Below, one piece after another: positions 6,881-12,687 of a stretch of DNA of 12,687 nucleotides. The notes beneath the pieces are model-generated. The model saw only the letters and a program-made list of their open reading frames with translations, ran no database searches and had not been told where the DNA came from. Positions within the stretch are counted from its first letter, which is position 1; each line of letters starts with the position of its first letter. A program made the translations under genes and the position numbers. This DNA is from DATJPR01 sp035506295. GTDB lineage: Bacteria; Bacteroidota; Ignavibacteria; UBA10030; UBA6906. The DNA lies in contig DATJPR010000237.1 in NCBI GenBank assembly GCA_035506295.1, positions 1-12,687 on the forward strand. Reading direction: 5' to 3'.

Positions 6881-9800
6881 ATGCGATCGTTATTCGCCCT
6901 TCTGTGTGCACTCGCCGTCGTTGCGCAAACCGCACGAGCACTCGATCCTTCGCGGTCACTCAGGCACTACCGTCTGGACACCTGGACGACGGAGCAGGGG
7001 TTGCCGCACAACAGCATCAGCGGCATCATCCAGACCAGTGATGGTTTTCTCTGGATCGCGACGCTTCGCGGTGTCGTGCGCTTTGACGGCATTCAGTTTC
7101 AACCGCTGACTGTCCCCTCATCGATTGCCATGCGGTGCCGCAACTACCTTTCATTGGTCGAAACACCCGACGGGAGCGTATGGATAGCGACGGAGGGAGG
7201 CGGTCTCCTGAGGGTCAAAGACGATTCCGTCTCCGCGTTTGATACGGAACATGGTTTCCCCGATGACCATATTCAGTGCCTCGCTCTCGACTCCGCAGGC
7301 GGACTCTGGATCGGCACCTGGTCGCGTGGCGTCGTTCGATTGACGCCGCCGTATGACATGAGTTCGGCGAAGCATCTCACAACAAAGAACAGCCTCCCCT
7401 CCGACGGCATCCTGGACATTTGCGCTGGCGACGGTTCCGATGTTTGGTTGACCACCGTGACCGGGAACCTCGCTCATGTCTATTTCCGCGATACTCCCGC
7501 CGTGGTCGCCGGTCCCGCTTCACCTGGGGGACAATTCTTCTCTCTCATGAAACGTAGAGATGGAACCGTCTGCGTTTCCACGACGGAAGGGCTGTTCGGC
7601 GTTGTCGGGTCGACTTTGATCCGCGAGCTTCCAACGAGCCCTCGTGCGTCCGACTACTTCGTGACAATGCTCGAAGACAAGGACGGCAATTTCTGGGGCG
7701 GCACGTATCTCACCGGCTTGACGCGAAGGACCCCTCCTGCGCAGGGACAAATCATCGCAAGGCTGACGAAGGAAGACGGTCTTGCCGGCAATTATGTCTC
7801 CTCCCTTTGTGAAGACGCCGAAGGCAGTCTCTGGATCGGGACGGAAGTCGGTCTTAACCGGCTGAGCGATGGTTCATTCATCACACTGACGGAAGCAGAC
7901 GGTTTCACGGATGATGTCCTCTCTGCCATGATCCAGGCGCCGGACGGAACGATCTGGGGAGGTACTGACGGCGGGGGCCTTCTCAAAATCCAGGATGGCA
8001 GGGTGGTCCGTCGGTTTGTCGACAAGGACGGGATCCGCGATCAATTTGTCACCGCGGCCACTTTCTCCAACACCGGTTCATTGCTCTTCGCCACGCGCGA
8101 TGGGACGGTCTACGAAATGAAGCCGGGAACAGCGCCGACGAAATTGTTCAGCTCTCCCCACGCCATCACGTCATTTCTCCAAACCCCAAACAACGAACTG
8201 TGGTGCTCTACCTCCGCAGGAGTGGTGCGATACGCAGGACCGGCGTACAGACCCGTCGCCTCTCCGTTCGACGGACATCAGGAACCCGGCACGTGTCTCG
8301 CAACGACCCGCTCCGGTGCGCTCTGGGCGGGCACGAGACACGGTCTTTTCGTCCTCGACAACTCCTCGTTCAGGGCCTTCCATTCGAGCGACGGCCTGCC
8401 CAACGAGTACATCTCATGTCTGAAAGAAGATACGGCGGGCGTGCTGTGGATCGGGACGCCCTCCGGCGTCGGCAGGTACAGGCAAGGTCACTTTGAGAGG
8501 TTCGATACGGCCGGGGGGCTCCTCGATCGGTATGTAACGTCAATCATACAGGACGGCCGCGGCTTTCTCTGGTTCGGGACGCTGTCGGGCGTGTATCGCA
8601 TAGCGCGTGCGGACTTCGACAGCGTGACCAGCGGTGCCTGGCACAGTGTGCGACCGGTGTCCTTTATGGAGACCGACGGCATGAAATCGAGCGAATGCGC
8701 CGAGGGAAACAACGTGAGCCTGTTCGACAGGATGACCGGAAGGATCTGGTTCAGCACGACGCAGGGGCTGGCGATCGTCAATCCCGATCTTCTTCGCTTC
8801 CATCCCGTCCTCGGCCGCCTCCGGATTCAACGAATGACGATTCCCGACGGAAAAGAGTTCAGCCTTCCGCCGTTCGAGTTGTCGGCGGGGGAAAACAATT
8901 TCACCATCCACTACACGCTTCCCGCGTTTCTGCTCCAGAGCCACCTTCGCTTCCAGTACCGGCTTGAGGAATTCGATCAGACGTGGGTGAACGCGGACAA
9001 TCGACGATATGCGTTGTATACGAATGTTCCCCCGGGTAGCTATACGTTTGTCGTCCGTGCGTGGAGCGACCTGCCGGGTTCCGTCCCGGTGGTGAAAGCC
9101 GGAACCGAGATCACGATTGCGCCGCATTTTTATCAACGCCGGCTCTTCTACGCCGCCATCGCCGTGCTGGTGCTGGCAGGGTTACTGGGTTCCCACGTCA
9201 TCCGCGTGCGCAGGGCGGAACAACGGGAGCGAACGCTCTCCAGGATGGTCGACCAACGGACCAGCGACCTGATGATGGAGATTACCGAACGGAAGCGGAT
9301 TGAAACGGCGCTTCGGGCCAGCGAGACTCACCGCAAAGCAATCCTTCAGGTGATGCCTCTTGTCTTGTACACCGCCCAGACTCCGGACCAGTTCGGCGCG
9401 ACCTGGATCACCGACAATACGGAAGAGGTCACCGGTTTCCCGGCAGAGCGGTTTCTCCGCGAGCCCAACTTCTGGAGTTCCCGCATTCATCCCGAGGACA
9501 AAAAGAAGACGGAGACCTTCTTGTCGATGCTCCGGTCCGGCAACGCCAGCGATATCGAATACCGGTGGCAATGTGCGGACGGCACGTATCACTGGTTCCT
9601 CGATCACGCCGTGAGAATCCAGGTGACGCCTGAGGGGCGGCTCGAATATTCGGGCGTGTGGTTCGACATCACCGACAAGATGGAGGCTGAAGAACAACTT
9701 CGCGTCTCTCTCCATGACAAGGAGCTTCTGCTGCGCGAAGTCCACCATCGGGTGAAAAACAATCTCACCATCATCACCAGTCTCCTGAGTCTCCAGGCCG

Positions 9801-10360
9801 GCACCATCGAGGAGCAGAAGGTCCGCGACGTCCTCCGTGAAGCGGAAGGACGGGTGCGGTCCATGGCGACCCTCCACGAACACCTGTATCGATCGGAAGA
9901 CCTAGGGGCCGTCGACCTGAAGTCGTACATCGTCTCACTCGTGCGGACGCTCTCCAGGACGTACGGTCGTCCGGGCGTCAATATCATGACCCGCCTTGAA
10001 GGCGTAACCCTGGATATTGCGCTGGCTATCCCGTGCGGACTGATCGTCAACGAGCTCGTGACCAATGCGATGAAGTATGCCTTCCCGGCGGAGAAGAAGG
10101 GAGAGATCGTGGTTTCCCTCCGGAGGGAGTCCGACCACGAGCTCGTTCTCGAAGTCTGCGACAATGGCGAGGGGTTTACTCCGCCGCCGGATCTGGACGA
10201 AAGTCCGACACTCGGATTGAAATTGGTGTCCATCCTCTCCCGACAGCTCGGCGGCACGGCGAGGTTTACCACGGTCCACGGGACGACCTGCACCGTGCGG
10301 TTCTCCGATGACGTGCTGCAAGGCAAACCCGAGGCGGCCTCCACCCCTTCACCTTCCTGA
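6881..10360 (+). CDS. two-component-regulator-propeller sensor histidine kinase (Y_Y_Y, PAS, HisKA_2, HATPase)
   Basis: This 1159-residue membrane sensor kinase starts with a signal peptide (FALLCALAVVAQTARA, residues 4-19). Then come 14 propeller repeats of the form DGxLWIGTxxGLxR, from about residue 35 to 640, e.g. DGFLWIATLRGVVRF and EGSLWIGTEVGLNRL, enough for two seven-bladed propellers. A Y_Y_Y domain follows at about 670-735 (FQYRLEEFDQTW, NVPPGSYTFVVRAW), one transmembrane helix at about 755-777 and a PAS/PAC domain at about 810-940. The HisKA_2 motif EVHHRVKNNL has its likely phospho-acceptor at His956, next to His955. The HATPase has an N box (NELVTNAMKYAF, Asn1057), DNGEGF (Asp1094) and LGLKLV. 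The periplasmic part resembles Bacteroides hybrid two-component sensors of polysaccharide use, but the receiver and AraC-type DNA-binding domains are absent, so a separate response regulator is needed and none lies in the window. Start: the ATG at 6881 gives a classic signal peptide but has no ribosome site; the TTG at 6848 has AAGGA five bases upstream and would add 11 residues. Confidence 0.92.
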   Translation: MRSLFALLCALAVVAQTARALDPSRSLRHYRLDTWTTEQGLPHNSISGIIQTSDGFLWIATLRGVVRFDGIQFQPLTVPSSIAMRCRNYLSLVETPDGSVWIATEGGGLLRVKDDSVSAFDTEHGFPDDHIQCLALDSAGGLWIGTWSRGVVRLTPPYDMSSAKHLTTKNSLPSDGILDICAGDGSDVWLTTVTGNLAHVYFRDTPAVVAGPASPGGQFFSLMKRRDGTVCVSTTEGLFGVVGSTLIRELPTSPRASDYFVTMLEDKDGNFWGGTYLTGLTRRTPPAQGQIIARLTKEDGLAGNYVSSLCEDAEGSLWIGTEVGLNRLSDGSFITLTEADGFTDDVLSAMIQAPDGTIWGGTDGGGLLKIQDGRVVRRFVDKDGIRDQFVTAATFSNTGSLLFATRDGTVYEMKPGTAPTKLFSSPHAITSFLQTPNNELWCSTSAGVVRYAGPAYRPVASPFDGHQEPGTCLATTRSGALWAGTRHGLFVLDNSSFRAFHSSDGLPNEYISCLKEDTAGVLWIGTPSGVGRYRQGHFERFDTAGGLLDRYVTSIIQDGRGFLWFGTLSGVYRIARADFDSVTSGAWHSVRPVSFMETDGMKSSECAEGNNVSLFDRMTGRIWFSTTQGLAIVNPDLLRFHPVLGRLRIQRMTIPDGKEFSLPPFELSAGENNFTIHYTLPAFLLQSHLRFQYRLEEFDQTWVNADNRRYALYTNVPPGSYTFVVRAWSDLPGSVPVVKAGTEITIAPHFYQRRLFYAAIAVLVLAGLLGSHVIRVRRAEQRERTLSRMVDQRTSDLMMEITERKRIETALRASETHRKAILQVMPLVLYTAQTPDQFGATWITDNTEEVTGFPAERFLREPNFWSSRIHPEDKKKTETFLSMLRSGNASDIEYRWQCADGTYHWFLDHAVRIQVTPEGRLEYSGVWFDITDKMEAEEQLRVSLHDKELLLREVHHRVKNNLTIITSLLSLQAGTIEEQKVRDVLREAEGRVRSMATLHEHLYRSEDLGAVDLKSYIVSLVRTLSRTYGRPGVNIMTRLEGVTLDIALAIPCGLIVNELVTNAMKYAFPAEKKGEIVVSLRRESDHELVLEVCDNGEGFTPPPDLDESPTLGLKLVSILSRQLGGTARFTTVHGTTCTVRFSDDVLQGKPEAASTPSPS

Positions 10361-10374
10361 TCGACCGACGAACT

Positions 10375-10410
10375 CCCGGCCGGGGCCGGGTGTTGGAACA
10401 GTATCCTGTT
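10375..10410 (+). terminator. tandem hairpins after the histidine kinase
   Basis: CCCGGC (10375-10380) pairs with GCCGGG (10385-10390) around CGGG, followed immediately by AACAG (10397-10401) pairing with CTGTT (10406-10410) around TATC. The first starts 14 bp past the kinase stop. Neither is followed by a real T-run, so termination may be weak or Rho-dependent. Confidence 0.4.
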
Positions 10411-10516
10411 GAGCGTCTGCGTCGGGATTGACCACCTTCCTCATGGTATCGTTCGCCTTCGCCCACTTTACATCATGCAGGCGTGAGCGAAGATCCTCCT
10501 CATTCCCTACGGCTGA

Positions 10517-10544
10517 TTGACAATTGTCTATTATTTGGTATTAT
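10517..10544 (+). promoter_or_regulatory. sigma70-like promoter with palindromic operator for the SPFH operon
   Basis: A perfect TTGACA at 10517-10522 is followed after 16 bases by TATTAT (10539-10544), five of six matches to the -10 consensus. It is the best promoter in the window and sits in its most AT-rich stretch. The perfect 10-bp palindrome GACAATTGTC (10519-10528) overlaps the -35, so a dimeric repressor binding there would block polymerase; no regulator is known. Initiation near 10551 gives a leader of about 147 nt. Confidence 0.55.
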
Positions 10545-10697
10545 ACAAGGGAGAGATTCGCCTCCATTTCATTGGCCGGCCGGCGTTTACAGACCCGTGG
10601 CTTCGGGGATTACCCCGTTCGTCCGGAAGGCCGGCGTTCTGAAATTGCGGGTGCGTGTTACTGACTCTTCGTGGACACTGATATGGAGACTACCGTC

Positions 10698-11672
10698 ATG
10701 TGGTTTGTCATCCCCCTGGTCATTGTTCTGCTCCTCCTGATCTATGAGTACCGGCTCCGCACACCGGACCAGCTCATCCTTCGCGAGACGAAGGGAACGA
10801 TCGGGTTTCGCACCTCACGCTGGTACCCCAGGCACTTCAGTCTGGCACTGCCAGGGACAACACATCTCATGGAATTGAAGCTTGAGGCCACGGCGAAGGG
10901 CAGCATGCCCGTGATCATCAAGCTCACGGCGAGTGTGGCGGCCTCGCGCAATACCATCGGGGCATTGATTCGTGTGGGCGGATGGACGGGAAACGCAATC
11001 GAAAAAGCATCGAAGGATCTCGAGAGCGTCCTGCACGGTCAGGTGAAACAGTATACGGAGAAGAACGGCGTAGAGGACCTCTCCTCGGAAGGGCTTCTCC
11101 AGCACCTTCGTGACCGCGAATCGACGGGCAGGGAGCAGTTCGGCCTCGACATCGTTTCCCTCTCGGTACAGTCCATCGACCCTGTTGATGCGACCGTTGC
11201 GGAAGCCCTGCACCAGCGCGAGTCCGCGCGCATCCTTGAACAGACGGAAGAGTTGAATCAGCGTGCACGCGTGTCGGGCGCACAGGCGCGCCTGCGCGCC
11301 GATGAGGAAATTGCCCGGACCGAGCACGACCTGTCGCTTCTCCGCTTCGAACTGAAGAAATCGGAACAGGAACGCGAGTCCCAGCTCGCCCAGCAGCGGA
11401 TGGAGGACGAGCTGCGCCGCAACCGCATGCGCCTGGACTTCGACCGCGAGGAGATGTCGATACTCAAGGACAACCCGCAACTGCTCCTCCTCACGCCGCA
11501 GGCAGCGCGGCTTGCCGAAGCCAGCCAATCGATGAAGAACGCCCGCACCGTCGTCTCTCTTGCCCCGGCCGATGCGGAGCAGGGGCTCAAGCTCGCCGGG
11601 CTCTTTCAGGTGTTCCTTGAGCAGATGATGAACGGCTCGAACAAGCTTCCTGAGAAGAAATCGAAATCGTGA
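10698..11672 (+). CDS. membrane-anchored SPFH/Band-7-like protein
   Basis: The 324-residue product has one N-terminal membrane helix (WFVIPLVIVLLLLIY, residues 2-16). An SPFH/Band-7-like region follows at about 20-170 (RTPDQLILRETKGTIGFR, KLTASVAASRNTIGALIRVGGW, FGLDIVSLSVQSIDPVD). A long charged helix at about 172-265, rich in Glu, Arg and Gln, should form a coiled coil. The tail holds LLLLTPQAARLAEASQSMKNARTV. This order, anchor, SPFH domain, coiled coil, is that of flotillin/stomatin-type scaffolds, which oligomerise into rings or cages on membranes; the domain call rests on pattern, not on a search. Start: the ATG at 10698 is chosen because GGAG lies nine bases before it and the helix begins at once. 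An ATG at 10683 and a GTG at 10671 are in-frame alternatives without better sites. Its stop overlaps the next gene's start by four bases (GTGA), so the two products are translationally coupled and likely act together. Confidence 0.75.
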   Translation: MWFVIPLVIVLLLLIYEYRLRTPDQLILRETKGTIGFRTSRWYPRHFSLALPGTTHLMELKLEATAKGSMPVIIKLTASVAASRNTIGALIRVGGWTGNAIEKASKDLESVLHGQVKQYTEKNGVEDLSSEGLLQHLRDRESTGREQFGLDIVSLSVQSIDPVDATVAEALHQRESARILEQTEELNQRARVSGAQARLRADEEIARTEHDLSLLRFELKKSEQERESQLAQQRMEDELRRNRMRLDFDREEMSILKDNPQLLLLTPQAARLAEASQSMKNARTVVSLAPADAEQGLKLAGLFQVFLEQMMNGSNKLPEKKSKS

Positions 11673-12687
11673 GCAGCGGCTCCCCACAGAAGAGAAAGAC
11701 GCCGGACGAGTACTTTGCGCTGAGGGAGGCGCGCGCGGCAAAGGTCTCTGAAGTCAGCGAAGCGACCGCGGCGGCCCCCGTATCGCCCGAAGAGCGCGTC
11801 AATTTTCACATCGGGAATCCCGTCCAGGACGAGCGGCTGGAATACGCCTTCTTTCGCATCGCCCTCGGCCTGAGCGTTGACGAGACTCCAACCTCCGATC
11901 CCCTTTCGCAAGTGCTGGAAGAGTCCGGCATGGACGAAAAGGAACGTCCGAAACTTGAGTTCCTGCTCCGACTCATCCACCAGAGCGCCCCCTACATGGC
12001 CCGGGGCGGATACCTCCGCGCAAACCCCCAGGGGCTCATCCGATCGTTCAGCAACTGGCTTGAAAAAGATCAGCCCGAACCCCTGGCCTACGATCTGGGG
12101 GAGAAGACCGGTCGCCGGGAACTCGTCCTGTGCACGGGCGGCCTCGTCGAAACCTTCAGGGTGTTCTTCCACGCGTTGACCGGATCGCTCCTGGCTCTCC
12201 CCGCACGGATCCTTCTCTATCGTCTTTCCCTGCCCGAACACCTTCGGACGTTTGAAGGGCTTCAGCTTACGGATCTCCCCCGGTCCGAGGCTGACGCCCT
12301 TGCCGCAATCGACGAGATCCTTCTCCGGCAGGACCCCCGGCCGACGTTCCTCGTTCTCGGTGCGATGGTCCAGGAAGAGACCCGGCGACATTTGCGCCAA
12401 CGCGCAACAGACACGCCGCTGTTCATCGTCGAGGCCAACGACGCACCGAACGGGGCCTCCATGGCGCGGGAAGCGCGCCTGAGCAGGCGCGTGCTCCGCT
12501 TTCTCACTCCGGGCGTTCTCCGGCCAACACTGGCTTCCCTCCCCACCGTGTTTGTGGCGGGTGCGCCGGAATATGTGGCAGCAATCGAAGTATCGCACTT
12601 CCAGCTCAAAGGCACTCCTCCTGCTCCCGAGGTGGAGCACCTCGCCGCCATTCTTCAGACAGAGCCGAGTTCGCCCGACATGGGACA
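11669..12687 (+). CDS. partial CDS, possible degenerate PLP aminotransferase-fold protein
   Basis: An uninterrupted frame of 339 codons runs from a GTG overlapping the SPFH stop to the right edge. An in-frame stop at 11651 leaves this GTG as the only usual start codon before Met89. A polar N-terminus (KRKTPDEYFALREAR) leads to RVNFHIGNPVQDERL. The middle resembles fold-type-I PLP aminotransferases in order of elements. YLRANPQGLIRSFSNWLEK looks like the glycine-containing substrate-side segment. ELVLCTGGLVETFRVFFHAL looks like the cofactor phosphate loop and following helix. TPLFIVEAND stands where IVEDD-type Asp motifs occur. The region expected to hold the catalytic lysine (ASLPTVFVAGAPEYVAAI) has none, so the visible part may be a non-catalytic relative. 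This is inference from pattern; existence of the gene is firm, the family is not. A minus-strand open frame over 11606-12640 is rejected as its shadow. The C-terminus lies outside the window. Confidence 0.7.
   Translation, partial: MSSGSPQKRKTPDEYFALREARAAKVSEVSEATAAAPVSPEERVNFHIGNPVQDERLEYAFFRIALGLSVDETPTSDPLSQVLEESGMDEKERPKLEFLLRLIHQSAPYMARGGYLRANPQGLIRSFSNWLEKDQPEPLAYDLGEKTGRRELVLCTGGLVETFRVFFHALTGSLLALPARILLYRLSLPEHLRTFEGLQLTDLPRSEADALAAIDEILLRQDPRPTFLVLGAMVQEETRRHLRQRATDTPLFIVEANDAPNGASMAREARLSRRVLRFLTPGVLRPTLASLPTVFVAGAPEYVAAIEVSHFQLKGTPPAPEVEHLAAILQTEPSSPDMG

Larger units (their letters stand above)
10361..10697. other. intergenic region with terminator, promoter and structured leader
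   Basis: No coding sequence is supported in these 337 bases. They hold the terminator-like hairpins after the kinase (10375-10410), a strong promoter (10517-10544), and a leader of about 145 nt before the SPFH gene. In the leader GGCCGGCGTT occurs twice (10578-10587 and 10629-10638), and GGGGATTACCCC could form a small hairpin near 10605-10616. No known riboswitch class was recognised. Confidence 0.55.

Noticed and set aside
11606..12640. Minus-strand open frame of 344 codons
   Set aside because: It overlaps the end of the SPFH gene and the coupled plus-strand gene, is rich in Cys, His and Arg, and shows no domain. The plus frame has a coupled start and ordinary protein composition.
1..12687. 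CRISPR array, insertion sequence, phage or defence cluster, tRNA
   Set aside because: No regularly spaced direct repeats, transposase or integrase motifs, attachment-site repeats or tRNA-like TTCGA arms with matching stems were seen.

Overview
The window looks like a chromosomal segment of about 55% GC (estimated by eye) from a Gram-negative bacterium of the Bacteroidota/Ignavibacteriota (FCB) group. The main evidence is a secreted protein ending in a type IX secretion (T9SS) sorting domain with the YPNPFNP signature. A two-component-regulator-propeller histidine kinase and a DUF4153 membrane protein are compatible with that placement. No RNA gene, CRISPR array, insertion sequence or phage gene was recognised. 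Genus-level placement is not possible from the sequence alone.

Layout, left to right. Bases 1-526 carry no gene I can support. Two minus-strand genes follow: a four-helix-bundle protein of the 23S-rRNA-intervening-sequence/Avd-like family (527-901), and a small lipoprotein with a complete CuA-type cupredoxin site (1121-1522), with a 13-bp perfect hairpin just downstream of the latter. After a 0.4-kb divergent intergenic region comes a plus-strand pair: a T9SS-exported beta-propeller protein with about 14 Asp-box repeats (1922-3991) and, 20 bp later, a DUF4153 multi-pass membrane protein (4012-5820). A SAM-dependent methyltransferase (5841-6545, minus) converges on that pair. Divergent from it is a large sensor histidine kinase (6881-10360) with a signal peptide, 14 propeller repeats, a Y_Y_Y domain, one membrane helix, a PAS domain, a HisKA_2 dimerisation/phosphoacceptor domain and a HATPase.

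The last unit starts from the best-looking promoter in the window (perfect TTGACA, near-perfect -10, and a 10-bp palindrome on the -35). It encodes a membrane-anchored SPFH/Band-7-like protein (10698-11672). Its stop codon overlaps the GTG start of a further gene (11669 to the right edge, incomplete). That product resembles the fold-type-I PLP aminotransferase fold but seems to lack the catalytic lysine. This coupled pair is the least explained and most interesting part of the window.

How the genes work together: the kinase senses an unknown extracytoplasmic ligand and has no response regulator nearby. The Asp-box protein is probably exported and cell-surface attached or released. The CuA lipoprotein sits on the outside of a membrane and may serve copper handling or respiration, with no oxidase genes in view. 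Apart from the two plus-strand pairs (1922-5820 and 10698-12687), the genes do not form one obvious pathway.
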